A stretch of 64,000 nt of DNA from Clostridium sp. CAG:678 (lineage in GTDB: Bacteria > Bacillota > Clostridia > Oscillospirales > Acutalibacteraceae), in assembly GCA_000431535.1 (NCBI GenBank), contig HF991811.1, positions 1 to 64,000 of the forward strand, written 5' to 3'. Positions 7,903-16,069 of the stretch are shown here, piece by piece (within the stretch, counting starts at the first letter, position 1; each line of letters opens with the position of its first letter). The position numbers and the translations under genes are program-made. The notes beneath the pieces were generated by a model, which worked only from the letters and a program-made list of their open reading frames with translations, was not told the origin of the DNA and searched no databases.

Positions 7903-8803
7903 TTGCGGCACCTCCGTTTCTCTTTACCTTTTTCGCCGCGATCTTGTTTTTCCAGTAAGGAACACCAAGGAAAAGCGCAACCACAAGCGCCGAGAACAGT
8001 TTCAGATCGTTCGCGTTAAGACCGAGACGAAGTACAAATGTGATCACAACATAGTAGATCACGCCGCCAATCACGCACGCAACCAAACGAAGCGCGAAAT
8101 TCTTGAAGAGTTTGCCGAAAATGACTTCGCCGATGATCACGGCGGCAAGACCGATCACGATAGCGCCTCTGCCCATATTTACGTCCGCAAAGCCCTGATA
8201 CTGGGCAAGCAGAGCGCCGGAAAGCGCAACAATGCCGTTTGAGAGCACAAGACCGATGATCTTATTAACATTTGTATTGATGCCGTTTGCGCGCGCCATT
8301 GCCTGATTATTGCCGGTTGCGCGGATGGAATGGCCGAGTTCCGTGCCGAAGAACCAATAAAGAATGGCAATGAAAATAAACACGATCACAAGCCCTACAA
8401 TAATGGACTGCGTGATATTGCGCAGGGAAACGATCAGATCATAATTCATAACATTGATAGACTGATTGGCTTTATTCCCAAGAATCCTCAGATTTATAGA
8501 ATACAGCGCAAGCTGGGTTAGGATTCCGGAAAGGATTGCCGGAATACCAAATACGGTATGGAAAATGCCCGTGGCAAGGCCGGCGATACAGCCCGCAAGA
8601 AACGCGATGATCATGGAAACATAAATATTCATACCGCTTGTGGCGCACATAACCAAAACCGCGCCGCCCGTGCCCATAGAGCCATCTACCGTTAGATCCG
8701 CAACATCAAGGACCCTGAACGTGATGTAAACTCCGATCGCCATCAGGCCCCAGATAATGCCCTGCGCAGCCGCTCCGGGAAGAGCGGATAAAAATGACAT
8801 CAT
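7895..8803 (-). CDS. ABC importer permease (LivH-like)
   Basis: A 302-residue membrane protein of about 8-9 segments with the LivH/RbsC-type permease region: GVYITFRVLDVADLTVDGSM near the N-terminus, a feature of ABC_sub_bind-linked permeases, and GHSIRATGNNQAMARANGIN, the coupling loop. The start at 8803 follows GGAGG; an upstream in-frame start lacks a site. It overlaps the ATPase gene, and a stem-loop separates it from the upstream lipoprotein gene. Confidence 0.88.
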   Translation of the reverse strand: MMSFLSALPGAAAQGIIWGLMAIGVYITFRVLDVADLTVDGSMGTGGAVLVMCATSGMNIYVSMIIAFLAGCIAGLATGIFHTVFGIPAILSGILTQLALYSINLRILGNKANQSINVMNYDLIVSLRNITQSIIVGLVIVFIFIAILYWFFGTELGHSIRATGNNQAMARANGINTNVNKIIGLVLSNGIVALSGALLAQYQGFADVNMGRGAIVIGLAAVIIGEVIFGKLFKNFALRLVACVIGGVIYYVVITFVLRLGLNANDLKLFSALVVALFLGVPYWKNKIAAKKVKRNGGAANA

Positions 8804-8831
8804 AATAAATTTTCCTCCGATACACATAGAT

Positions 8832-8864
8832 AAAAGACGGCGAGCCGAAAACCCGCCGCCTTTT
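8832..8864 (-). terminator. Stem-loop between binding protein and permease
   Basis: AAAAGACGGCG and CGCCGCCTTTT form an 11-bp stem with one mismatch in the gap after the lipoprotein gene. Partial termination or RNA stabilisation here would give more binding protein than permease, as is common for importers. Confidence 0.6.
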
Positions 8865-8903
8865 ATGTTATCAAAATATCATGCTTTAGTCAATAGCAAA
8901 GGT

Positions 8904-9881
8904 TTATTCCGCTGTTTCCTCAATAGCAACGTAATCAGACGGAACGGTGATCCCGAGCGCCTGCGCGCGGGACGGAACATACTTTTTGGTAAGATCCGTT
9001 GCAGTCTCGATCTGCATTGTGGAAGGATCCGCACCGTTTTGCAGAATTTCTACTGCCATTTCGCCGGCTCTTACGCCGATATCATAGTAACTGATAGAAA
9101 GTGTGGCAACGCCGCAGCCTTTGCATATGCCTTCCTCACCTGCAATAACGGGGATGCCTGCCGGACCGGCGATCTGATCTACGGCAGCCGTTGCGGAAGC
9201 AATCGTATTATCTGTAGGGATATAAATAACGTCTACTTCCTGGCAAGCCTGCGTGGTAATACTGGCGATCTCATTTGTATCCGCACAAGTGTAAATATTG
9301 GCGGTAAGACCCATGGATGTGAGGTTTTCTTCCACTACATTTGCCTGATATACGGAATTCGGCTCTGCAGAACAATACAGTATTCCCACAGTCTGCGCAT
9401 CGGGGCAGAGTTCCTGAATCATCGCCGCCTGCTGATCAAGCGGGGCCAGATCTGAAGTGCCGGTTACATTAATACCTGTAACGCCGGTCCAGTCTGCGAT
9501 CTCAAGCGCGGTTGCGTAATCCGTTACGGATGTTGCAACGATCGGTATGCTTGCCGTTGCCTGCATGGACGCCTGAAGCGCAGCCGTGGCGTTTGCCATG
9601 ATCAGATCTACGCCGTCCGCCACGAACTGGTTTGCGATCGTTGCGCACGTTGCGGAATCGCCGCTGGCATTCTGAAGTGTGATCTCCACATTTTCCGCGC
9701 CGAGCGCCTGTGTAACCGCATCCTGAAATCCGCGGGTAGCCTCATCAAGCGCGGCATGCTGCTGCGACTGTATAATTCCGATCTTATACTTTGAATCCTG
9801 CGCGGAGCAGCCTGCGAAAACAGAACCTACCAAAACTGCGGAAAGGCCGAGAGCCAAAACTTTTTTTATGGTTTTGTTCAT
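8904..9881 (-). CDS. ABC importer substrate-binding lipoprotein (ABC_sub_bind family)
   Basis: A 325-residue secreted lipoprotein: signal peptide ending in lipobox VFAGC (Cys about residue 25), then a two-lobed periplasmic-binding-type fold. Family-typical segments include KIGIIQSQQHAALDEATRGF, the TATIANQ region and IYIPTDNTIAS in the second lobe, and GEEGICKGCGVATLSISYYD. It is the first gene of the importer operon. A consensus promoter and a tandem box element (9914-9941) lie upstream. No T-box leader was found, unlike the streptococcal trpXYZ operon, so control appears to be at DNA level. Confidence 0.9.
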   Translation of the reverse strand: MNKTIKKVLALGLSAVLVGSVFAGCSAQDSKYKIGIIQSQQHAALDEATRGFQDAVTQALGAENVEITLQNASGDSATCATIANQFVADGVDLIMANATAALQASMQATASIPIVATSVTDYATALEIADWTGVTGINVTGTSDLAPLDQQAAMIQELCPDAQTVGILYCSAEPNSVYQANVVEENLTSMGLTANIYTCADTNEIASITTQACQEVDVIYIPTDNTIASATAAVDQIAGPAGIPVIAGEEGICKGCGVATLSISYYDIGVRAGEMAVEILQNGADPSTMQIETATDLTKKYVPSRAQALGITVPSDYVAIEETAE

Positions 9882-9913
9882 ATGTATTTCTCCTTAAAAG
9901 TAGTTCACTCTGC

Positions 9914-9941
9914 CGCTTTTAAGCGTTGGCGCTTTTAAGTG
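9914..9941. promoter_or_regulatory. Tandem operator-like boxes, copy A
   Basis: Two 12-bp boxes, CGCTTTTAAGCG at 9914-9925 and CGCTTTTAAGTG at 9930-9941, repeat with a 16-bp period between the promoter and start of the importer operon. The same arrangement with matching consensus (CRCTTWAAAGCR on the coding strand) lies upstream of the aldolase gene at 12318-12345. Confidence 0.6.
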
Positions 9942-9960
9942 ATAAAGTGATTATGAAACA

Positions 9961-9989
9961 ATCATAGCACAAAAAAGAAAGACTGTCAA
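9961..9989 (-). promoter_or_regulatory. Promoter of the ABC importer operon
   Basis: Minus-strand TTGACA (plus-strand TGTCAA 9984-9989) and TATGAT (ATCATA 9961-9966), 17 bp apart. The -35 falls inside the terminator hairpin of the upstream DAHP synthase gene. Confidence 0.75.
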
Positions 9990-10015
9990 ACAAAATCAAT
10001 TGCCCGGCAGTCTTT
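9978..10015 (-). terminator. Terminator of the DAHP synthase gene
   Basis: A perfect 8-bp stem AAAGACTG / CAGTCTTT; on the minus strand it continues into CTTTCTTTTTT. Confidence 0.7.
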
Positions 10016-10064
10016 TTGTGATTCTATACAAAGATTAAGTTTTAATTTTGTGCATAATGAGCGA

Positions 10065-11123
10065 TTATAACTGATCCGCGATGGTATAGATCAGGTCTTT
10101 GGATTTTTCCCAGCCGAGGCACGGATCCGTGATCGATTTGCCGTAAACGCCGCCGTCCACCTTTTGATTGCCGTCCTCTATATAAGATTCAATCATAAAG
10201 CCTTTAACAAACTTTTTGATATCCGCGCTGTGACGCATGGAATGCAGCACCTCGTTTGCTATGCGCACCTGCTCCAGATATTTTTTGCCGCTGTTGGAAT
10301 GGTTCGTATCCACAATAACCGCGGGGTTTTTGAACTGCTCTTTGGCGGCATACATATTATAAAGCGTGATCAGATCTTCATAATGATAATTCGGGTGGGT
10401 TATGCCGTGTTTGTTGACGCCGCCGCGCAGTATGGCATGCGCCAGTTCATTACCTTTTGTTTCCACTTCCCAGCCGCGGTATACAAAAGTGTGGCCGCTC
10501 TGCGCCGCTGTGATGGCATTGAGCATAACCGAATAATCGCCGCTGGTGGCATTTTTCATGCCGCAGGGCACGTCCATCCCGCTTGCCGTTAAGCGGTGAT
10601 CCTGATTTTCCACGCTTCTTGCACCCACGGCAACATAGGAGAGCAGGTCTGAAAGATACCTGTAATTTGCGGGATACAGCATCTCATCCGCCGCGGAAAG
10701 GCCAAGCTGTTCAATTGCTTTGGCATGGATCGAACGAACGGCAAGGATGCCGGCATACATGTCCGGCACACCGTCCGGATCCGGCTGGTGGAGCATACCC
10801 TTGTATCCGGCGCCCGTGGTTCTCGGCTTGCCGGTATAGATACGCGGAATGATGATGATTTTATCTTTTACCTCTTCCTGTACTCTTGCCAGGCGGCTGA
10901 CATAATCGAGAACGCTGTCCTCCTTATCTGCGGAACAGGGACCTATTATAAGCAGGAATTTACTGCTTTCGCCTTTCAGAACTTTGGCGATCTCCGCATC
11001 CCTTTGCGCCTTTACTGCTGCGCCTTTTTCACTTAAGGGGTAAAGCTCTTTTACCTCTTTGGGGATCGGGAGTTTTCTTATAAAACGCATATTCTGCATA
11101 GAATGATCTGCAACAATTTCCAT
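10065..11123 (-). CDS. aroF: 3-deoxy-7-phosphoheptulonate synthase (class I-alpha)
   Basis: A 352-residue DAHP synthase condensing phosphoenolpyruvate and erythrose 4-phosphate in the first shikimate-pathway step. Family marks: IGPCSADKEDSVLDY, the PEP-binding region RIYTGKPRTTGAGYKG, GARSVENQDHR, GMKNATSG, and metal ligands in VDTNHSNSGK. It resembles the E. coli AroF/G/H class. Lone gene with its own promoter and terminator; an ACCGC-N5-GCGGT palindrome sits in the leader. No other aro gene is present here. The isozyme letter is by similarity only; feedback specificity is not readable. Confidence 0.92.
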   Translation of the reverse strand: MEIVADHSMQNMRFIRKLPIPKEVKELYPLSEKGAAVKAQRDAEIAKVLKGESSKFLLIIGPCSADKEDSVLDYVSRLARVQEEVKDKIIIIPRIYTGKPRTTGAGYKGMLHQPDPDGVPDMYAGILAVRSIHAKAIEQLGLSAADEMLYPANYRYLSDLLSYVAVGARSVENQDHRLTASGMDVPCGMKNATSGDYSVMLNAITAAQSGHTFVYRGWEVETKGNELAHAILRGGVNKHGITHPNYHYEDLITLYNMYAAKEQFKNPAVIVDTNHSNSGKKYLEQVRIANEVLHSMRHSADIKKFVKGFMIESYIEDGNQKVDGGVYGKSITDPCLGWEKSKDLIYTIADQL

Positions 11124-11140
11124 TTCATCACCTCATAACG

Positions 11141-11155
11141 ACCGCAATAAGCGGT
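11141..11155. promoter_or_regulatory. Palindrome in the DAHP synthase leader
   Basis: ACCGCAATAAGCGGT, an inverted repeat with 5-bp arms, lies between the promoter and the ribosome site of the DAHP synthase gene. It may be an operator or a small leader hairpin. Confidence 0.35.
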
Positions 11156-11166
11156 TTTCTGCTTCT

Positions 11167-11195
11167 ATTTTAATTCGATATCGGCACATTGTCAA
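11167..11195 (-). promoter_or_regulatory. Promoter of the DAHP synthase gene
   Basis: Minus-strand TTGACA (TGTCAA 11190-11195) and TAAAAT (ATTTTA 11167-11172), separated by 17 bp. Confidence 0.7.
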
Positions 11196-11232
11196 TAAAG
11201 AAATACGGCTGCCGAAACAAAGGGTGCAAAAA

Positions 11233-11256
11233 AGGCGCAGGCATAAGCCCGCGCCT
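11233..11256 (-). terminator. Terminator of the aldolase-like gene
   Basis: Stem AGGCGC / GCGCCT with further GC pairs around an ATAA loop, followed on the minus strand by TTTTTT. The dispersed 27-bp element lies just upstream of it in transcript order. Confidence 0.8.
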
Positions 11257-11258
11257 GA

Positions 11259-11285
11259 CAGACTGTCGATAAAGTCGGCTGAACC
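11259..11285. repeat. 27-bp dispersed element, copy 2 (inverted)
   Basis: Identical over 27 bases to the reverse complement of positions 1-27. It lies in the 3' untranslated region of the aldolase-like gene, immediately before the terminator hairpin. Confidence 0.75.
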
Positions 11286-11312
11286 GCGCCTTAAAAGAAT
11301 CGTCTGCTCTGA

Positions 11313-12290
11313 TCAGAAGTTTTCCAGAAGTGATTTATAGAATTCACAGTAATCCCGGCGGTTTTCAGCCGTGAATGCCATAGCCTCCCTCGGGTGGCGG
11401 TTGAGCTGGCCCGTGAGCATATACTGGATATCATAACCCCAAGTGATTCCGCTTTCCTTAAGCGGCACCATATAGTTTTCCAGAAAAGTCAAAAGGCTGT
11501 ATAAATTGTATTTCGGGTTTTTCAGAAAACCGAGCAGCAGTTCCATGGCGCAGTTGCCCGCACCCCTGCCCATGCCCATGGCAGTAGCATCCAAATAAGA
11601 AACACCGTAAGACATCGTTTCGATCGTATTGGCAAAGGCAAGATTCTGGTTGTTGTGGGCATGAAATCCGATTGCTTTTCCGTATTTCTCTCCCGCCTCT
11701 AAATATTTCTTTGCCAGTTCTTCCGCTGTTTCGGGATAAAGCGAACCGTAGGAATCCACAAGGTAAATAACGTCTACACTGGAATTGCCGAGCATTTCCA
11801 GCGCCTCTGCCACCTGATCCGTATTCGCCTGGCTGACCGCCATAATATTGCATGTGGTTTCATAGCCCAAATTATGGAAATGCTCTACCATTTCCACAGC
11901 CGCGGGAATCTGGTGGATATAGCAGGCAACGCGCACCATATCGATCACCGATTCGCTCTTTGGGATAAAATCCTCTTTAAAATCACATCTGCCGACATCT
12001 GCCATAACGGAGATCTTCATATCCGAAATGTTATCGCCCACGATACTGCGTATATCTTCCTCCGTGCAGAATTTCCATTTTCCGAATTTTTCCGGATCAA
12101 ACATTTTTTTGGACGCGCGGTAACCGAACTCCATATAATCCACACCGCTTTTTATGTTGGTTTTATAAAGCTCCGTTACGAATTCATCCGTAAATTCAAA
12201 ATTATTGCAAAGGCCGCCGTCTCTGATTGTTGCATCCAGCACTTTTATATCATTTCTGACCGTCATCATATTCCCTTTTCTGGGTGCCAT
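11313..12290 (-). CDS. HMGL-like (DRE-TIM) aldolase-domain protein
   Basis: A 325-residue protein of the DRE-TIM metallolyase superfamily, which includes HMG-CoA lyase, homocitrate/isopropylmalate synthase and 4-hydroxy-2-oxovalerate aldolase. The DRDG-type motif appears as LDATIRDGGLCNN near residue 18 and the metal-binding HxHN as IGFHAHNNQNLAFAN near 203; a GMGRGAGN loop follows. It lacks a regulatory or CoA-synthase C-terminal domain. A GGGAGGT site fits the ATG at 12290; MMTV seven codons downstream is an alternative. The shared tandem boxes suggest co-regulation with the importer at 7.1-9.9 kb. Reaction not assignable. Confidence 0.8.
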   Translation of the reverse strand: MAPRKGNMMTVRNDIKVLDATIRDGGLCNNFEFTDEFVTELYKTNIKSGVDYMEFGYRASKKMFDPEKFGKWKFCTEEDIRSIVGDNISDMKISVMADVGRCDFKEDFIPKSESVIDMVRVACYIHQIPAAVEMVEHFHNLGYETTCNIMAVSQANTDQVAEALEMLGNSSVDVIYLVDSYGSLYPETAEELAKKYLEAGEKYGKAIGFHAHNNQNLAFANTIETMSYGVSYLDATAMGMGRGAGNCAMELLLGFLKNPKYNLYSLLTFLENYMVPLKESGITWGYDIQYMLTGQLNRHPREAMAFTAENRRDYCEFYKSLLENF

Positions 12291-12317
12291 AGGTATACCT
12301 CCCGTTCGTTACTTTGT

Positions 12318-12345
12318 TGCTTTAAAGTGTTTATGCTTTAAAGCG
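12318..12345. promoter_or_regulatory. Tandem operator-like boxes, copy B
   Basis: TGCTTTAAAGTG at 12318-12329 and TGCTTTAAAGCG at 12334-12345 repeat with a 16-bp period, just downstream of the aldolase-gene promoter. The arrangement matches copy A at 9914-9941. Confidence 0.6.
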
Positions 12346-12355
12346 GATTAGTGCT

Positions 12356-12384
12356 ATTATAGCAAAGCGGTCTTATTTTGTCAA
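12356..12384 (-). promoter_or_regulatory. Promoter of the aldolase-like gene
   Basis: Minus-strand TTGACA (TGTCAA 12379-12384), 17 bp, TATAAT (ATTATA 12356-12361): a full consensus promoter. Confidence 0.85.
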
Positions 12385-12432
12385 GAAAAAAATCAGGCAA
12401 AACCCACTGCGCACTTTCGCAGCACGCAAAAA

Positions 12433-12456
12433 GCGGACCGGAAAAACCCGGTCCGC
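12433..12456 (-). terminator. Terminator of the serC-serA operon
   Basis: A 9-bp stem GCGGACCGG / CCGGTCCGC, followed on the minus strand by CTTTTTGCG. Confidence 0.85.
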
Positions 12457-12461
12457 CGAGG

Positions 12462-12480
12462 CTGCCGATAAATTCGGCAG
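12462..12480. repeat. Hairpin related to the 27-bp element
   Basis: CTGCCGATAAATTCGGCAG forms a perfect 7-bp stem around TAAAT. It matches the core of the 27-bp element (CTGTCGATAAAGTCGGCTG) with stem changes that keep most pairs, and again sits between a stop codon (serA) and a terminator. Confidence 0.55.
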
Positions 12481-12488
12481 AAATGCAC

Positions 12489-13652
12489 TTATTTGATAAC
12501 TCTTACTCTTGTAACGCCGTCTATCTTTTTAATATCCGCAACGGCGTTTTCGGAAACTTCGGAATCCACATCAATAATGCTGTAAGCAACTTCACCGCGG
12601 TTTTTATCCACAAAGTTTGCTATATTAATGCCGTCCCTGCTGATCGTATCGGTAATCGTTGCAATCATATTCGGCTGATTTTTGTGGATGACTGTGATCC
12701 TTGCCGCGCCGCTCTTTTCCAGAGTTGCAGCGGGAAGATTGACGGAATTTCTGATATTGCCGTTTTCCAGATAATCAATAAGCTCCATAGCGCCCATGGA
12801 CGCGCAGTTCTCCTCGCTTTCAGGCGTGGAGGCGCCAAGGTGCGGAAGCGCGATCACGCCGTCTACACCGATCAGTTCCGCAGACGGAAAATCGGTTACA
12901 TAAGCCGCCATTTTGCCGTCCTCCAGCGCTGCTACGATATCTGCAGAATTCGCAAGATCGCCCCTGGCGAGGTTGACAATGCGAACGGTATCTTTCATCT
13001 TCTCAATATTTGCGGCGCAGATCATCTCTTTTGTATCCGGGGTAAGCGGAACGTGAACCGTAAGATAATCCGCCTGTGGGAAGATCTTGTTGAGGTCCGT
13101 TTCCACGGTTACTTCCCTTTTGAGCGCCTCTGCCGCTTCGTCGGAAAGGAACGGATCGTAGCCGATAACGGTCATGCCGAGATCAACGGCGGCGTTGGCA
13201 ACGAGCCTGCCGATGGCGCCGAGACCGATAACGGCAAGGGTCTTTCCCTTGATCTCAGGGCCCGCGAATGCTGACTTGCCCTTTTCAACGGACTTGCTCA
13301 CATTTTCGTCATCTTTTATGGTCTTGCACCATTCGATTGCCTTGGTGATCTTGCGGCTGGAAAGGAGAAGCGCGCATATCACAAGTTCTTTAACGGCGTT
13401 CGCGTTCGCGCCGGGCGTATTGAAAACGGCAATGCCCTTTTCCGTGCATTTTTCAATGGGAATATTATTTACGCCGGCGCCCGCCCTTGCAATCGCAAGC
13501 AGGGATTCCGGCAGTTCCATATCGTGCATGGCGGCGGAACGCACCATGATCGCGTCCGGGTTCTGCACATCATCGCCGTAAGTGTAGTTTGCCGGGTCAA
13601 ACTTGGAAAGGCCCACGGGAGAGATCTTATTTAAAGTTTTGATCTTAAACAT
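12489..13652 (-). CDS. serA: D-3-phosphoglycerate dehydrogenase
   Basis: A 387-residue NAD-dependent dehydrogenase for the first step of serine synthesis. It has the Rossmann motif VIGLGAIGRLVANAA near residue 145, the active-site Arg region IVNLARGDL, the catalytic His in ALPHLGAST, and a C-terminal ACT domain (ITVIHKNQPNMIATITDTIS onwards) that may sense serine. This is the short form without the intervening ASB domain. Its start abuts the serC stop (ATG at 13652 overlapping the stop codon), so the pair is translationally coupled. Confidence 0.95.
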   Translation of the reverse strand: MFKIKTLNKISPVGLSKFDPANYTYGDDVQNPDAIMVRSAAMHDMELPESLLAIARAGAGVNNIPIEKCTEKGIAVFNTPGANANAVKELVICALLLSSRKITKAIEWCKTIKDDENVSKSVEKGKSAFAGPEIKGKTLAVIGLGAIGRLVANAAVDLGMTVIGYDPFLSDEAAEALKREVTVETDLNKIFPQADYLTVHVPLTPDTKEMICAANIEKMKDTVRIVNLARGDLANSADIVAALEDGKMAAYVTDFPSAELIGVDGVIALPHLGASTPESEENCASMGAMELIDYLENGNIRNSVNLPAATLEKSGAARITVIHKNQPNMIATITDTISRDGINIANFVDKNRGEVAYSIIDVDSEVSENAVADIKKIDGVTRVRVIK

Positions 13653-14737
13653 TATTGATTTTCCTCCTCAAATTTCTGCATAAACGCAACAAGTTTTTCA
13701 ACGCCCTCTATCGGCATTGCATTATAGATAGAAGCGCGCATGCCGCCAACCGTTCTGTGGCCTTTCAGGTTTACGAAACCGGCCTCGGTTGCCTCTTTGA
13801 TAAATTTGGCGTTGCGTTCATCGCTGTCCGTAACGAAAGGCACGTTCATAAGAGAACGATCCTCGGGCACAACGGTGCCGTGGAACATCTTGCTCTGATC
13901 CAGAAAATCATAAAGGATCTTTGCCTTTTTCTCGTTATGCGCTTTCATGCCCTCCAGGCCGCCGAAAGTATCTTTGATCCACTCCAGCACCAGTTTGCAG
14001 ATATAAATAGTCCAGCAGGGCGGCGTGTTATAAAGCGAATCCGCATCTGCCTGCACCTTATAATTCATCATAACAGGGGTGATATCCCTTGCGTTGCCTA
14101 GCAGATCCTCGCGCACGATCACAACCACAAGACCGGCGGGGGCAACATTCTTTTGCGCGCCGAAATAGACCATGCCGAATTTAGAGATATCAAGCGGCTC
14201 TGAAAGCGCGCAGGATGAGATATCGGCAATCAGCACTTTATCTCCAACCGGAGGAAGTTCAGTATATTTGGTGCCGTAGATCGTGTTGTTCATACAGATG
14301 TAAACATAATCCGCGTCTTCCCTGAAATCTTCCGGCTTTGTTTTGGGAATATAACTAAAGGTTTTATCCGCAGAGGAAGCAGCCTCCCGGACATCGCCGT
14401 ATTTCTGCGCCTCCTGATACGCCTTTTTCGCCCACTGACCGGTGATAATATAATCCGCTTTTCCGCTGCCGTTCATAAAATTGAGCGGAATGGCGGAGAA
14501 CTGCGCGGACGCGCCGCCCTGTAAGAAAAGGATCTTGTAATTATCCGGAACCTGATACAGTTCGCGCATCAGTTTTTCCGCGCTTTTGATGATATCGTCA
14601 AATACCTTGGAGCGGTGGCTCATTTCCATAACGGACTGGCCGCTGCCGTGATAATCCAGGATCTCGGCGCCTGCCTGCTCCAAAACGGATACGGGCAGCG
14701 TGGAGGGACCCGCACTGAAATTATAAACTCTTGACAT
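13652..14737 (-). CDS. serC: Phosphoserine aminotransferase
   Basis: A 361-residue class V PLP aminotransferase converting 3-phosphohydroxypyruvate to phosphoserine. It starts with the family signature VYNFSAGPSTLP, has GGASAQFSAIP for cofactor binding, and the PLP lysine in YFGAQKNVAPAG. First gene of the serC-serA unit, driven by a near-consensus promoter at 14783-14810. A serB phosphatase is not in the window. Confidence 0.95.
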   Translation of the reverse strand: MSRVYNFSAGPSTLPVSVLEQAGAEILDYHGSGQSVMEMSHRSKVFDDIIKSAEKLMRELYQVPDNYKILFLQGGASAQFSAIPLNFMNGSGKADYIITGQWAKKAYQEAQKYGDVREAASSADKTFSYIPKTKPEDFREDADYVYICMNNTIYGTKYTELPPVGDKVLIADISSCALSEPLDISKFGMVYFGAQKNVAPAGLVVVIVREDLLGNARDITPVMMNYKVQADADSLYNTPPCWTIYICKLVLEWIKDTFGGLEGMKAHNEKKAKILYDFLDQSKMFHGTVVPEDRSLMNVPFVTDSDERNAKFIKEATEAGFVNLKGHRTVGGMRASIYNAMPIEGVEKLVAFMQKFEEENQ

Positions 14738-14782
14738 AAAAATTGCCTCCCTTTCTGTTTGTAAAAAATAACCGTGCTTTCT

Positions 14783-14810
14783 ATTATAAAGATGTTTATT
14801 TTTTTGTCAA
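14783..14810 (-). promoter_or_regulatory. Promoter of serC-serA
   Basis: Minus-strand TTGACA (TGTCAA 14805-14810) and TATAAT (ATTATA 14783-14788), 16 bp apart, about 45 bp upstream of serC. Confidence 0.75.
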
Positions 14811-14952
14811 TGATTTTCTGCAAACTTTGTTGAAAATCTATGTTTTTTGTTAATTATTTAACAATATTATGCACTTTAATCGTGTATTCAAAATATAGTT
14901 TCCGCATTTTAAAGATTAGATAAAAAAAACGGCATACTTTTCTTTACACAAT

Positions 14953-14990
14953 AAAAAAGCCGTACGGAATCTTTTAGACTGCCGTACGAC
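14953..14990 (-). terminator. Terminator of the 280-residue hypothetical gene
   Basis: Stem CGTACGG / CCGTACG with a 14-base loop, followed on the minus strand by TTTTTT. Confidence 0.75.
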
Positions 14991-15027
14991 TTTATAGGAT
15001 CATTATATGTTTTGAGTTTGGTCTGCG

Positions 15028-15870
15028 TTACTTCGGCTGCTGGGTCAGCGCGTTTTGCAGCATATTGCTCTTCTTCTTTTTAGGTTTATATGCCGGCGGA
15101 TGAGCCAATTTTCTTGTAAATCTGTTTTTCTTTGCCGTAATCTTGTTGATCTCGTGCACGGGAGCGGACAAATAATCGGTCATATATCTATCTGCCACTT
15201 CCATCATGGCGGGATCGTTTTTCATCTCTCCGAGGATCGTAACGCCGATGATATCCTGCACTTCGTTGGTGCCGTCCTCATAGACCTCATTGAGCATTTT
15301 AAAAAGCTTTTTGCGCTCCGCCTCATTGCCGTTTTTGATCACGTCCAGCACACGCGGCGTACCGGTCTCCTTAAAAAACGTTTCGGGCAGGAACTCGCTG
15401 TAATCTGCAATATTCTGCTTTACCGCCTCTTTCAGATCCGGGAAAAGCACGCCAAAACGGTTTGCAAGAGAATCCACATCATAACTGATTACGCCGTTTT
15501 TTGCCTTGGAACGTGAAACCGCTTTGGGCATTTTGATCTTATCCAGATCCACTTTTTTTCTGGAGGCAAAAAGAGAATGGATCTCATCAGACACCTCATT
15601 TGCAAACGAACGGCATTCCTTTTCATCCGCGGCATCCAATTCAAAAAGGGATTTGGATATGGTTTCATACGCTGTGTCCGCGCCCTTATCCTCATACGAG
15701 CACTCCAGGCTCATAATGTTTGTTTTTACGTCATATACAACACGGAAAAGGCCTTTGTCGCTTTTATAGCCGAGTTCGCCTTCAGTGGTCTTCATCTTTT
15801 TAAATTCAAGATCCTTAAGATTTTCGCCAAGGGTCTTATCCATTAATCTGTATGCTTCTGTAAGTTCCAT
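15028..15870 (-). CDS. Hypothetical cytosolic protein
   Basis: A 280-residue soluble, charged protein I do not recognise. The first 85 residues look like an alpha/beta domain (KTTEGELGYKSDKGLFRVVY). The central part is helical, and the C-terminus is very basic (KKNRFTRKLAHPPAYKPKKK), which could contact nucleic acid or the membrane. No signal peptide or membrane segment. An AGGAG site, its own promoter and its own terminator indicate a monocistronic gene. Function unknown. Confidence 0.7.
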   Translation of the reverse strand: MELTEAYRLMDKTLGENLKDLEFKKMKTTEGELGYKSDKGLFRVVYDVKTNIMSLECSYEDKGADTAYETISKSLFELDAADEKECRSFANEVSDEIHSLFASRKKVDLDKIKMPKAVSRSKAKNGVISYDVDSLANRFGVLFPDLKEAVKQNIADYSEFLPETFFKETGTPRVLDVIKNGNEAERKKLFKMLNEVYEDGTNEVQDIIGVTILGEMKNDPAMMEVADRYMTDYLSAPVHEINKITAKKNRFTRKLAHPPAYKPKKKKSNMLQNALTQQPK

Positions 15871-16069
15871 TTAAACAGCTCCTGTAAAACAGTGATCTCC
15901 CGTTTCGGGGTCTACATTTCTGTATTATAGCATCTGAAAAGGATTTTGTCATTAAAAATTTTTAAATTTATACGAAACAGTATTTTAACACGGCTGTATT
16001 TTGCTTTTTTATGTTGAATTTCGCTATTTTATATGATAAAATATTACGTATTATTTTAGAGGCGGTTTG

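Noticed and set aside
9903-10064. T-box leader before the TrpXYZ-like importer
   Set aside because: The T-box hallmark sequence and specifier stem are absent; instead there is a DNA-type tandem box element.
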